A DNA stretch of 64,000 bases from Frigoribacterium faeni (GTDB lineage: Bacteria; Actinomycetota; Actinomycetes; Actinomycetales; Microbacteriaceae), in assembly GCF_011761235.1 (NCBI RefSeq), contig NZ_JAAOYW010000002.1, forward strand, positions 682,001 to 746,000, given 5' to 3'. Positions within the stretch are counted from its first letter, which is position 1. Every line of letters begins with the position of its first letter. Shown one piece after another: positions 50,717-59,582 of this stretch. The notes under the pieces are model-generated. The model worked only from the letters and a program-made list of their open reading frames with translations, was not told the origin of the DNA and made no database searches. A program made the position numbers and the translations under genes.

Positions 50717-50770
50717 CCCCGAAGTGGACGATGAACCCCGAAACGACGGGGTGCATCGTCCACTTCGGGG
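50717..50770. repeat. Intergenic palindrome, family P3, copy 3 (long form)
   Basis: Stem of about 23 bp with one mismatch: outer CCCCGAA/TTCGGGG added to the 16-bp core seen at 14.3 kb. Between convergent genes, probable terminator. Confidence 0.8.
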
Positions 50771-50794
50771 TGCGGGGCTGGCGCCGCGGGGCGC

Positions 50795-51451
50795 TCAGCC
50801 CTCGCCGAGTGCCTCGCCGGTCGGGTCGTTCGGGGCGGCGACGCCGACGGGCGCGCCCTGCCAGCTCACGACCGTCCAGCCGGCCACGGGCGACCCCGTC
50901 ACCTCGATGACCCCGGTGTTCTCCATCTCGGTGCTCGTCGTGAAGGCCGGGTCGACGTTGAGCGCGCGGCCGCCGAGCCAGACGCGGGTCGCGGCGCCGT
51001 GACCCACGACCACCACGGCGGAGTCGTCGTCGTGCAGCGCCACGACGTCCGCGATCGCCGCGTCGAAGCGGGCGAAGAACGCGTGCCCGTCGGGAGCGCC
51101 GGGGGCGGATGCGGTGAGGTCTCCCCCTGCCCAGGCGACCAGGGGCTGCACGTAGCCGCGGAGCGCCTCCTCGTCCGTCCTGTCCTCGAGGTCGCCGGCC
51201 TCGATCTCGTGCAGGTCGTCGCGCACGACGACCTCGAGCCCGAGGCGCGCGGCGAGCGGCGCCGCGGTCTGCTGCGCCCGCACGAGCGTCGAGGCGTAGA
51301 CGGCGTCGATCCGCTCGTCGCCGAGAGAGGCGGCGAGCGCCTCGGCCTGCTCGCGACCGAGGTCGGTGAGGTCGGGCCCGGGGGCCGCGCTGCTCACGGC
51401 CCCCGCGGCGTTCGCGGTGCTCTGGCCGTGTCGGACGAGGTAGATGCGCAC
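50795..51451 (-). CDS. Histidine phosphatase family protein (218 aa)
   Basis: Phosphoglycerate-mutase-like fold: N-terminal RHG box LVRHGQSTANA with catalytic His, acid LHEIEAGDLED, second His in VVVVGHGAATRV. Cytosolic phosphatase of unknown substrate. GTG start places the RHG motif at the N-terminus as expected. Confidence 0.9.
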   Translation of the reverse strand: MRIYLVRHGQSTANAAGAVSSAAPGPDLTDLGREQAEALAASLGDERIDAVYASTLVRAQQTAAPLAARLGLEVVVRDDLHEIEAGDLEDRTDEEALRGYVQPLVAWAGGDLTASAPGAPDGHAFFARFDAAIADVVALHDDDSAVVVVGHGAATRVWLGGRALNVDPAFTTSTEMENTGVIEVTGSPVAGWTVVSWQGAPVGVAAPNDPTGEALGEG

Positions 51452-51554
51452 GTCGTCCAGTGTTCCACGGGCCACGGCCGCCGCCCTGCCCGTCACCCGA
51501 CCGTCACCGGGCGTCCACCTCGCCGCACGCCGCCGCGGCCGCCGACCGGCCACC

Positions 51555-52844
51555 ATGGACGGGATGGACACGACGCACGACGCCCCGGACGACGCCCCGC
51601 AGGAGGCGCCCCCTCGTCGCGGCACCGCGGCCGAGGTGCTGCGCGCGTTCGCCGTGCTCGGGGTCACGTCGTTCGGCGGGCCGGTGGCGCACCTCGGCTG
51701 GTTCCGCGCGGAGCTGGTGCAGCGGCGCCGCTGGCTCGACGACGCCGACTACGGCGACCTCGTCGTGCTCGGGCAGTTCCTGCCCGGTCCGGCGTCGAGC
51801 CAGGTCGGCCTCGGCCTCGGGCTGCTGCGCGCCGGGCCGCTCGGCGCCCTCGCCGCGTTCGTCGCCTTCACGCTGCCGTCGGCCCTGCTGATGTTCGCGG
51901 TCGCCTCCGGGGCGGGCCTCCTCGACGGTCCGGTCGGGGGCGCGGTCGTGTCCGGCCTCACGATCGGGGCGGTGGCGATCGTCGCGCACGCCGTGGCGGG
52001 GATGGCGCGGTCGCTCGCGCCCGACCGGGTCCGCGCGTCCGTGGCCGTGGTCGCCGCCGTGCTCGCGCTCGCGCTGCCGGGCTCGGCCGGCCAGCTCGCG
52101 GCGATCGCCCTCGGCGTGCTGGCCGGGCTGTGGCTGTGCCGGGGCGACGCGACCGTGCCGGGGGCCGGGGCCGGTGCGCCCGGCGGGACCGACGCCTCCT
52201 CGGCTCGCTGGGCGGCCGCGGTGCCTCGCCGCGCGGCCGTCGCCTGCCTCGTCGCGTTCGCCGCGCTGCTCGTCGGCCTGCCGGTGCTCGCCCGGGCGAC
52301 CGGCTCCGAGACGGTCGCGCTGGTCGACGTCCTCTACCGCTCCGGAGCCCTCGTGCTCGGCGGCGGCCACGTTGTCCTGCCGCTGCTGCAGGCCGGTCTC
52401 GTCGACCCCGGCTGGGTCACCGAGGAGGCGTTCCTCACGGGGTACGCAGCGGCCCAGGCGGTGCCCGGTCCCCTCTTCACGCTCGCCACCTACCTCGGCG
52501 CCGTGACGACGCTCGGCCCCGGAGGCGCACTCGGCGCCCTGCTCGCGACGCTGGCGGTGTTCGCGCCGGGGCTGCTGCTCGTCGTCGGGGTGCTGCCGTT
52601 CTGGGCGGCGGTGCGCGACCGGGCCTGGCTGCGCGGCGTGATGCGCGGCGCGGGCGCGGCCGTCGTGGGGCTGCTCGCCGCGGCCCTGTTCGACCCGGTG
52701 GCGACCACGGCGATCACGTCGACCGGGGCGTTCTGCCTCGCGCTCGTCTGCTTCGTGCTGCTGACGGCGTGGCGGACGCCGCCGTGGGGCGTGGTGCTCG
52801 TCGCGGCGGGCGGCGGGCTCGTGCTGGCGGGGGTCGGCGGGTGA
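51555..52844 (+). CDS. chrA: Chromate transporter, CHR family, two-domain (429 aa)
   Basis: Both CHR halves present: FGGPVAHLGWFRAELVQRRRWLDDADYGDLVVLGQFLPGPASSQ (domain 1) and GGGHVVLPLLQAGLVDPGWVTEEAFLTGYAAAQAVPGPLFTLATYLGA (domain 2), about ten TM helices. Expected chromate efflux. ATG 51555, with a second in-frame ATG 9 bases on. Confidence 0.93.
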   Translation: MDGMDTTHDAPDDAPQEAPPRRGTAAEVLRAFAVLGVTSFGGPVAHLGWFRAELVQRRRWLDDADYGDLVVLGQFLPGPASSQVGLGLGLLRAGPLGALAAFVAFTLPSALLMFAVASGAGLLDGPVGGAVVSGLTIGAVAIVAHAVAGMARSLAPDRVRASVAVVAAVLALALPGSAGQLAAIALGVLAGLWLCRGDATVPGAGAGAPGGTDASSARWAAAVPRRAAVACLVAFAALLVGLPVLARATGSETVALVDVLYRSGALVLGGGHVVLPLLQAGLVDPGWVTEEAFLTGYAAAQAVPGPLFTLATYLGAVTTLGPGGALGALLATLAVFAPGLLLVVGVLPFWAAVRDRAWLRGVMRGAGAAVVGLLAAALFDPVATTAITSTGAFCLALVCFVLLTAWRTPPWGVVLVAAGGGLVLAGVGG

Positions 52845-53032
52845 GGCGGCTCGGCGGCGGCGGGGCGGCGGAGGCGGAGGCGGGGCGGCGGGTGAGGCGG
52901 GGGCGGCGGCTGGGCGGCGGAGGCGGAGGCGATCCTGCCGGACGAGCGGGGGGCAGGCCGCCGCAGGCTCCGCCGCTGGGTTCGACCCCCCGTCGGCACC
53001 GGCGCGTCACCGCCCCTCGCTAGGATCCGACC

Positions 53033-53782
53033 GTGGCCACCACCCTCTACGAGCAGATCGCCGACGACCTGCGTCGTCGCATCCTCAGCGGCGAGCTGGC
53101 GGTCGGCGACGACGTGCCCAGCGAGGGCGAGCTGGCCGAGCAGTGGCGTACCTCGCGTGGGCCGATCCGCAACGCGCTGGCGGCGCTGCGCAGCGAGGGC
53201 CTCGTCGAGACCCGGCGCGGTCGCCCGGCCCGGGTCGTCGCCCGCAAGGCGCACCATCCGGTCGACGTCTCGATCCCCTTCACGAAGTGGGTGCGCGACG
53301 TCGGCGGCGAGCCGGGAGCCCGCACCCAGGAGGTGTCGCTCCGCCGCGCCGACGACGAGAAGGCCGCGGCCCTCGGCATCGCGCCGGGCGACCTGGTGGT
53401 CGACGTCGTGCGGCTGAGGCTCGTCGACGGTCGGCCGACCATGCTCGAGCGCCTCACCTTCATCGAGGAGGTCGGCCGCGTCCTCTTCGACGTCGACCTC
53501 GACACGGTGTCGATCACCGAGTACCTCGATTCCCGCGGGTTCGCGTACGACGACGTCGACCACGAGATCGACGCGGTCGCCGCCGACGACCTCGACGCGG
53601 AGCTGCTCGACGTCGAGGTCGGCACGCCGATCCTGCGCCTGCACCGCGTGACGCGCGGGCGTGACGGCCGCACGTTCGAGGCGTCCGACGACCGCTACCG
53701 CAGCGACATCGTCCGCTTCACCGTGGCCGCGTCGGGCCGCGCCCGCGAGGGCGGCCACTTCATCCGAGCGATCGGGGCCTGA
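53033..53782 (+). CDS. GntR/HutC-family regulator with UTRA domain (249 aa)
   Basis: Winged helix YEQIADDLRRRILSGELAVGDDVPSEGELAEQWRTSRGPIRNALAALRSEGLVETRRGRPARV, then a UTRA ligand domain (LDTVSITEYL...GTPILRLHRVTRG). PhnF-like regulators of phosphonate genes belong here; it is convergent to the phosphonate operon and probably controls it. GTG six bases after TAGGAT, leaderless. Confidence 0.92.
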   Translation: MATTLYEQIADDLRRRILSGELAVGDDVPSEGELAEQWRTSRGPIRNALAALRSEGLVETRRGRPARVVARKAHHPVDVSIPFTKWVRDVGGEPGARTQEVSLRRADDEKAAALGIAPGDLVVDVVRLRLVDGRPTMLERLTFIEEVGRVLFDVDLDTVSITEYLDSRGFAYDDVDHEIDAVAADDLDAELLDVEVGTPILRLHRVTRGRDGRTFEASDDRYRSDIVRFTVAASGRAREGGHFIRAIGA

Positions 53783-53830
53783 CCCGAGGAGGCGCCGCCC
53801 GCCTCCCCCGCACCGGTGTCCGGCGCACAA

Positions 53831-54052
53831 AACCACGTTCCGTTCGGAGAACCACGAAGGAACGTGGTTCTCTGAACGGAACGGGGTTCGGCGCCACGGC
53901 GGCGCAGCAGCCGGTGCGCAGCCGCTCGTCCTGCGCGCCCCCGCGTGCCCGGCCGCACGTCCCGCGCGCCGCACCTTCTCCGCTCCCCCTGACACCGCCG
54001 AGTGAACGAAACACCGCCGCAGTGGGCGGTGTTCGGTTCACTCGGCGGTGTT
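53831..54052. repeat. P2 and P1 palindromes with conserved spacer
   Basis: P2 at 53831-53888 followed by about 100 bases of spacer resembling the one at 41.6 kb, then P1 at 53991-54052. The left edge (GGTGTCCGGCGCA) is the tail of another P1. This equals the middle of the tandem array at 41.4-41.9 kb. Confidence 0.8.
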
Positions 54053-54212
54053 CGGGCGGGAGGCGCGGATCGGCGCGAGCGGCGGCGCGGGCGGCGCGCG
54101 CGGCGCGGGCGGCGCGGGCGGCGGGAGCGGACAGAGGCGCGGGGCGGCGCGGGCCGGCGAGCCTGCGAGCGGGCCGGCGGGCGGCCCGGGCGGCCCGCCG
54201 CCCGGGCGCCGC

Positions 54213-55538
54213 TCAGGCGGGGCGCACCCCCACGCGCACCGAACCGCCCGCCGCGGCCGCCGCGATGCCCGCGTCGAGCTCGGCCAGCGCGACGACCTCG
54301 CCGACGAGCTCGGCCAGCGGCCAGGCCGTGTGCCGCTCCTCGACGAAGCGCGCGGCGGCGACCAGGTGCCGCGGCGCGTAGTTGTGCACGCCCCGGACGG
54401 TGACGAGCCTCCGCACGACGCTCTCCGCGTCGAACGGCACCGCCGGCGCGGGGAACACGCTGCCCACGAGCACGGCGACTCCGCCGGTCCCGAGCAGGGC
54501 CATCGCGGAGGCGACGGCCGCGGACGATCCGGAGGCCTCCACGGCCACGAGGGGGGCGCCTCCTGCGGCGCGGAGCGCGTGCTCCACGCTGTCGTCCGAG
54601 CCGGGCGCGGCCGCGGGGCACGCGGTCGCCACGGCCCCGAAGCGGGCGGCGAGCGCGCGTCGCGAGGCGTCGGGGTCGACGACGACGACCCGGGCTCCGG
54701 AGTCGCTCGCCATCGCCGCCACGGTGAGCCCGATCAGGCCGGCGCCGAGCACGAGCACGACGGCTCCCTCGAGGTCGGTGATCTGCGCGGCCGCGTCGAG
54801 CGCCGCCCGGGCCGTCGCGGTGCCGCAAGACACGGGGGCGAGCAACGCGGCGTCGAGGTCGTCGGCGACCGGGACGACCGCCGTGCCGGCCCGCACGTGC
54901 ACGTGCGTGGCGAAGCCGCCGCTCAGCTCCCACCCGGTGACAAGCCGCTCGTGCCCGTACTTGAGCACGGACTCGCACTTCTGCGGCAGCCCGCGCCGGC
55001 AGGTCGCGCAGCGACCGCAGCTGACGGTCAGCGACCAGACGACCCGCTGGCCCGGCACGAGCGGCGAGCCGTCGACGGCCGCCGCCCCGGAGCCGACGGC
55101 CACCACGCGGCCGACCTGCTCGTGGCCGAGCACGAGCGGCGCCGGGGCGCTGCGGTCGCCCCGTGTCGTGTGCACGTCCGAGCCGCAGATCGTCGTCAGC
55201 TCGAGCGCGACGAGCACGTCGCCGGGGGCGAGCACCACCGTCGGCACGGCGACGGCCTCGTGCCGGCGGCCGGGCTCGGTCCAGACCATCGCGGTCGGCG
55301 ACGGGTCGAGGCGCAGCTCGACGGGGGCCGCGGCGGCGGAGGCGGACGCGGCGCCCCCGGGCTCCGCCGGGTCCGACACGGGAGCCGAGGAGGCGCGGCG
55401 TCCGCGACGCGGGACGGGACCGGCACCCGAGGCAGGCCGTCCCGACGAGCCGGGTCGCACCTCCTCGTCGCGGGCCTGTGGCTCGGCGGTGCCGGTGCCC
55501 GCGTCGACGTGCCGGGCTCGGAGCGCTCGGGGCCGCAT
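54213..55538 (-). CDS. Zinc alcohol dehydrogenase of the phosphonate-operon type (441 aa)
   Basis: Medium-chain dehydrogenase: catalytic zinc CGSDVHTTRGD and GHEQVGRVVAVG, structural zinc CGRCATCRRGLPQKC, NAD motif VLVLGAGLIGLTVAAM. Best fits the alcohol dehydrogenases found in phosphonate catabolism clusters (proposed HpnZ group); it may oxidise or reduce the aldehyde released. ATG shares the A of the upstream TGA (TGATG). The first about 75 residues are a disordered Arg/Ala/Gly extension; a GTG at 55382 (VSDPAEPGG) is an alternative start. Last gene of the operon. Confidence 0.82.
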   Translation of the reverse strand: MRPRALRARHVDAGTGTAEPQARDEEVRPGSSGRPASGAGPVPRRGRRASSAPVSDPAEPGGAASASAAAAPVELRLDPSPTAMVWTEPGRRHEAVAVPTVVLAPGDVLVALELTTICGSDVHTTRGDRSAPAPLVLGHEQVGRVVAVGSGAAAVDGSPLVPGQRVVWSLTVSCGRCATCRRGLPQKCESVLKYGHERLVTGWELSGGFATHVHVRAGTAVVPVADDLDAALLAPVSCGTATARAALDAAAQITDLEGAVVLVLGAGLIGLTVAAMASDSGARVVVVDPDASRRALAARFGAVATACPAAAPGSDDSVEHALRAAGGAPLVAVEASGSSAAVASAMALLGTGGVAVLVGSVFPAPAVPFDAESVVRRLVTVRGVHNYAPRHLVAAARFVEERHTAWPLAELVGEVVALAELDAGIAAAAAGGSVRVGVRPA

Positions 55539-56437
55539 CAGGCGACCGACAACGCGGTCGACTCCGCCGCCGAGCCAGACCCCGCGGCCCCAGAGCCGGT
55601 GCCCGCAGAACCGCCCGCGACACCGGCCCCCGCACCCGCACCCCCGAGCACCCCCGCGACCTGCGGCAGCCCCACGAGCTCGGCGACCCCGTCGAGCACG
55701 ACGTCGGCTCCGGCGGCGAGCAGCTGGTCGCGGCCGTGCGCGCCCGTGGTCACGCCGACGACGAGCCCGGCGCCGGCCGAGCGGCCGGAGAGCACGTCGC
55801 TCACGGTGTCGCCGACGACGACGACCGACGCGACCGACGAGGCGCCCGTGCGCAGCAGCGCCGTGAGCACGAGGTCGGGGGCCGGTCGACCGCGGCCCGC
55901 GTCGACGGGCGAGAGCGCCGCGTCGACCTGCCAGCCGAGCGAGTCGAGCAGGCGGTCGCGCGTGGCGGGGGCGAAGCCGGTCGTCAGCACGACCGCGACG
56001 CCCGAGGCGCGGAGGGCCTCGATCAGCTCACCCGCTCCCGCGATCGGCTCGACGCCGAGCTCGTCGGCGAGCTCGCCGTACGCGACCTCGAACTGCTCGT
56101 TCGCGCGCTGCGCCAGCGCCTCGTCGCCGCCGGTCAGGTGACGGAACACCTCGATCTTCGACTGCCCCATCGTGTCGCGGACGTGCTGCAGCGCCTCGTC
56201 GCGGGTCAGCGTGGGGCCGAGGTCGACGCGGTCGGCGGTGCGGGCGAAGGCCTGCTCGACGACGCCGTCGTCGACGACGGTCGTGCCGGCCATGTCGAGC
56301 ACGACGAGCTCGACCCGGGCCGAGGAGGCGGCGGCCGCGGAGCCCGAGGAGGCGCCGGCCCCCGAGGCGACGGGCCCTGAGGCGACGGCCCCCGAGGCAG
56401 AGGAGGAGGACGGGCGGGCGGTGGTGTCGGTGCTCAT
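55538..56437 (-). CDS. PhnX-like (phosphonatase-like) HAD hydrolase (299 aa)
   Basis: HAD fold with nucleophile LDMAGTTVVDDGVV, cap motif VRDTMGQSKIEVFRHL, VVLTTGF, and VVVVGDTVSDVLSGRSAGAG, the pattern of phosphonatase-like hydrolases linked to phosphonate operons; expected to cleave the C-P bond of phosphonoacetaldehyde or a relative. Whether the Lys of MGQSK equals the Schiff-base Lys of true PhnX needs alignment. Long Ser/Ala/Gly extension before residue 42 and a Gly/Ala tail are unusual. ATGA overlap with the oxidoreductase. Confidence 0.87.
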   Translation of the reverse strand: MSTDTTARPSSSSASGAVASGPVASGAGASSGSAAAASSARVELVVLDMAGTTVVDDGVVEQAFARTADRVDLGPTLTRDEALQHVRDTMGQSKIEVFRHLTGGDEALAQRANEQFEVAYGELADELGVEPIAGAGELIEALRASGVAVVLTTGFAPATRDRLLDSLGWQVDAALSPVDAGRGRPAPDLVLTALLRTGASSVASVVVVGDTVSDVLSGRSAGAGLVVGVTTGAHGRDQLLAAGADVVLDGVAELVGLPQVAGVLGGAGAGAGVAGGSAGTGSGAAGSGSAAESTALSVA

Positions 56438-57729
56438 GGGCGGCTTCCTGTCAGGAGGGAGGAGGGTCGGGAGGCGGCGAGCGCGGCGTCGCGCCCGCCG
56501 TCGAGGTGGCTGCCGACGACGTGCTCGGCGAGCCCGAGGCCGGTGGTCATGCCGATCCCGGTGGCGACGACGGTGACGAGCACCCCGGGCTCGACCTCGT
56601 CGACGACGAACTCGTCTCGGCCGGAGGCGTAGACGCCCTGCCAGCGCTCGGCCACGACGGGCTCGGCGCCGAACAGCGCGCGGAACTCGTCGAGGAACGC
56701 GACGGAGGCGCGCTCGTCCTGGAACGGCGAGATCGCCGCGCCCGTGACGTGGCTGTCGCCGACGACGACCGAGCCATCCGGCAGCTGCGTGTACATCTGG
56801 TTGAGGTCGAGCGCGGCGAGGTCGGGCCGCTCGGCGTGCAGGCGGCTCCGCACGTCGTCGGCCGCGGCCGTGCCGGCGAAGGCGCTGTAGCGGATCAGCG
56901 ACCAGCCGGTCAGCAGGGGCGCGACGAGCGGTCGGGCGAGCTCGGCCCGCACGCGCAGCATGTCGAGCCCGCAGCGCTGCAGCTCGCTGCGCTCGGCGAG
57001 GTCGGGCAGCAGCTGGTCGAGGTCGTGGTTGGTCGCGACGACGACCGTGCCGGCGTCGACCGGCCCCCGGCTCGTTTCGACGCGCCCGCTGCGGACCGAC
57101 CCCGCGGAGGTGCGGGTCAGGAAGCGCACCCCTCGCGACTCGAGGTGCCTGCGGATCGCGTCCGCCGCCTTCCGCGGGTCGACCTGCAGGTCGTACGGCA
57201 GCAGGGCGCCGCCGAGCGTCGTGCCGGGCGCCACCGGGGCGAGGGCGCGGAGGGCGCGCTCGTCGAGGGGCTCGATCTCGGGGCGGTCGCCGAGCACGTG
57301 CTCGGTGCGCGCGGCGGCGAGCTCGTCGAGCAGCGCGAGCTCGTCGTCGTGCCGCGCGGCCACGAGGGTGCCGCGCTCGGAGACCCAGAACCCGGCGTCG
57401 CGGGCGAGCCGCAGCCACAGCGCACGGGCGGCGATCGCGTGCCGGCGGGCCTCGCCGCTCTGCGGGGTGAGGCAGAGGTGGCCGAAGTTGCGGACCGTCG
57501 AGCCGCCGATCGCGGCCGACCGGTCGACGACCAGCACCGACAGGCCCCGGTCGGCGGCGGCGAGCGCCGCGCCGAGCCCGACGATGCCCGAGCCGACGAC
57601 GACCACGTCGTGCGGCTCCGCGGCCGCGGACCGCGCCGCCGAGGGACGCGCCTCCGCCGGTCGCGCCGCCGCGGGTCGCGCGCCCGTAGGCAGCACGGCC
57701 GCCCCGCCCCCCGCGTCGACCGCCGTCAT
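56434..57729 (-). CDS. FAD-dependent oxidoreductase of the phosphonate operon (431 aa)
   Basis: DAO-family flavoenzyme: GxGxxG in VVVVGSGIVGLGAALAA (about 42-58) and the family-specific GGSTVRNFGHLCLTP, then VDPRKAADAIRRHL, GMTTGLGLAEHVVG at the C-terminus. Members of this group in phosphonate loci oxidatively deaminate aminoalkyl-phosphonates (such as 2-aminoethylphosphonate or its N-methyl/hydroxy forms) to the aldehyde; exact substrate cannot be told. Extra 38-residue Ala/Pro/Arg N-terminus. Overlaps both neighbours by 4 bases. Confidence 0.87.
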   Translation of the reverse strand: MTAVDAGGGAAVLPTGARPAAARPAEARPSAARSAAAEPHDVVVVGSGIVGLGAALAAADRGLSVLVVDRSAAIGGSTVRNFGHLCLTPQSGEARRHAIAARALWLRLARDAGFWVSERGTLVAARHDDELALLDELAAARTEHVLGDRPEIEPLDERALRALAPVAPGTTLGGALLPYDLQVDPRKAADAIRRHLESRGVRFLTRTSAGSVRSGRVETSRGPVDAGTVVVATNHDLDQLLPDLAERSELQRCGLDMLRVRAELARPLVAPLLTGWSLIRYSAFAGTAAADDVRSRLHAERPDLAALDLNQMYTQLPDGSVVVGDSHVTGAAISPFQDERASVAFLDEFRALFGAEPVVAERWQGVYASGRDEFVVDEVEPGVLVTVVATGIGMTTGLGLAEHVVGSHLDGGRDAALAASRPSSLLTGSRP

Positions 57730-59582
57730 CGCAGCACCTTCCGCATCCACATCGCGAGGCCCTCGACCGCGAGCACGGTGACGAGGATCATCAGCACGAT
57801 CGCCGTGACGGCGCCGTAGTTCGAGCCCTGGCTCGCGTTGAGCAGGTAGTAGCCGACGCCCCCGGCGCCGACGATGCCGAGCAGGGTCGCCGCCCGGATG
57901 TTCGTGTCGAGCATGTAGAAGGCGTGGCCGACGAGCGCGCGGGTGCCCTGGGGCAGGGTCGCGCCGGCGTAGACCTGCAGGCGGGTGGCGCCGGTGGCGG
58001 CGAGCGCGCGCTCGGGGCCGGGCGACACCTCCTCGAACGAGTCGGCGAGCAGCTTGCCGAGCAGGCCGACGCCGCCGAGGGCGAGGGCGAGGGTGCCGGC
58101 CTGGGTGCCGAGCCCGGTGACGACGATCAGCACGATGGCGAGGATCACCTCCGGCACCCCGCGGATGCCGACGAGCAGCAGCCGCATGCCGCTGCGGACC
58201 CCGCGGCTGGGCGCGACGTTGCGGGCGGCGAGCGAGCCGACGACGACCGAGGCGACGAGCGTGAGCAGCGTCGCGGCGAGGGCGATCGCGACGGTCTCGC
58301 CCATCGCGGCGACCATGGTCGAGGTCTCGTAGCTGCCGAACGACGGCGGCCAGAACTGCACGGCGACGGCGGGCACCCGGCTCCACACGCTGACGAGGTC
58401 GGCCCAGGCGACGTCGCAGACGACGACGCTCGCGACGACGACGGCCGCGGCGAGCGCGCCCCAGGTCGTGTTCCGCACGCGGGCGCGGTCCCACGGGCGG
58501 CGCAGCATCGCGTCGACGGTGACGGGAGCGGAGGCCGGGGCGGTGCGGGAGGCGGCGGGTGCAGACGGAGCGGAGGCAGCAGGAGCGGGGGGCGAGGAGG
58601 CGCGGGTCGCGTCCTGCGCACCCGTCGCCCCGGCAGGTGCCCGGCCGGCCGTCTCGGGGACGTCGGCGGCCTTCGATCCGGCTGCGCGCCTCCTCGTGGC
58701 CCGGCGCACCACGCGGTCGCCGAGGCCGCGGCCGGTGGGCGCGACGCCGAGCATGGCGGCGCGGACCGAGCTCGAGACGATCTCCATGACGACGCAGAGC
58801 ACGAAGATGACGACCGCGTAGCCGAGCCCCAGGCCGTAGTCGAGCGACTTGAACGCGAACGACATCTCCCGGCCGAGGCCGACCACGCCGACGTACCCGA
58901 GCACCACGCTGCCGCGCAGGTTGATGTCGTTGCGGTGCAGCACCGTGGCGACCCACGACGGCAGCACCTGGGGCAGCACCCCGGCGGCGAACTGCTGCAC
59001 GCGGGTGCCGCCCGCGGCGCGGACCGCCGTGCGCGGCCCCTCGTCGATCTGCTCGATCGCGTCGGCGAACAGCTTCGAGATCATGCCGACGGAGTGCAGG
59101 CCGATCGCGAGGATGCCCGGCAGGGTGCCGAGCGAGAAGAGCAGCACGAACACCATCGCGAGCACGACGTCGGGCACGGCGCGGGCGAGCACCGTGACGA
59201 AGCGGGCGGCGGCGCGCCAGCCGGCGCCGGGCGTCGTGTTCGAGGCGGCGAGCACGGCGACGGGCACCGACAGCACGGCCGCGAGCAGCGTGCCGCAGAT
59301 CACGAGGCCGAGGGTGAGGGCCGTGAGCTGCAGCAGCTCGCCCGCCGGCGGGAACTCGACCGCGCCGACCCGGCCGACGAAGCGCTCGGCGTTCGACCAG
59401 CTCTGCAGCATCCGGGCCGGGTCGATCCCGACGCTGCGGAGGGCCACGACGCTGGCGACCAGCAGGGCGACGAGGGTGAGGCCGGCCGCGACGCGCTCGG
59501 GCGAGACCCTGTGACGAGGAGGCGCGGCGACCGGCGCGAGGGGAGCCTCGGTCGTCCGCGGGCGCTCGGCCACGACGGTCAT
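57726..59582 (-). CDS. phnE: Fused phosphonate ABC permease, PhnE-PhnE (618 aa)
   Basis: Two complete PhnE-type permeases in one chain: domain 1 (about 1-285) with FSLGTLPGILAIGLHSVGMISKLFADAIEQIDEGP and domain 2 (about 345-618) with VTGLGTQAGTLALALGGVGLLGKLLADSFEEVSPGP, each with about six TM helices and the EAA-loop DEGP...ALRAAGATR. A 60-residue Ala/Pro/Arg linker joins them; it carries two oppositely oriented 9-mers. Usually PhnE occurs once or as two genes. ATG overlaps phnC stop (ATGA). Confidence 0.92.
   Translation of the reverse strand: MTVVAERPRTTEAPLAPVAAPPRHRVSPERVAAGLTLVALLVASVVALRSVGIDPARMLQSWSNAERFVGRVGAVEFPPAGELLQLTALTLGLVICGTLLAAVLSVPVAVLAASNTTPGAGWRAAARFVTVLARAVPDVVLAMVFVLLFSLGTLPGILAIGLHSVGMISKLFADAIEQIDEGPRTAVRAAGGTRVQQFAAGVLPQVLPSWVATVLHRNDINLRGSVVLGYVGVVGLGREMSFAFKSLDYGLGLGYAVVIFVLCVVMEIVSSSVRAAMLGVAPTGRGLGDRVVRRATRRRAAGSKAADVPETAGRAPAGATGAQDATRASSPPAPAASAPSAPAASRTAPASAPVTVDAMLRRPWDRARVRNTTWGALAAAVVVASVVVCDVAWADLVSVWSRVPAVAVQFWPPSFGSYETSTMVAAMGETVAIALAATLLTLVASVVVGSLAARNVAPSRGVRSGMRLLLVGIRGVPEVILAIVLIVVTGLGTQAGTLALALGGVGLLGKLLADSFEEVSPGPERALAATGATRLQVYAGATLPQGTRALVGHAFYMLDTNIRAATLLGIVGAGGVGYYLLNASQGSNYGAVTAIVLMILVTVLAVEGLAMWMRKVLR

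Noticed and set aside
54060-54212. GGCGCGGGCGGC-rich stretch as an origin or special repeat
   Set aside because: Simple high-GC low complexity; no DnaA boxes or ordered repeat unit seen.
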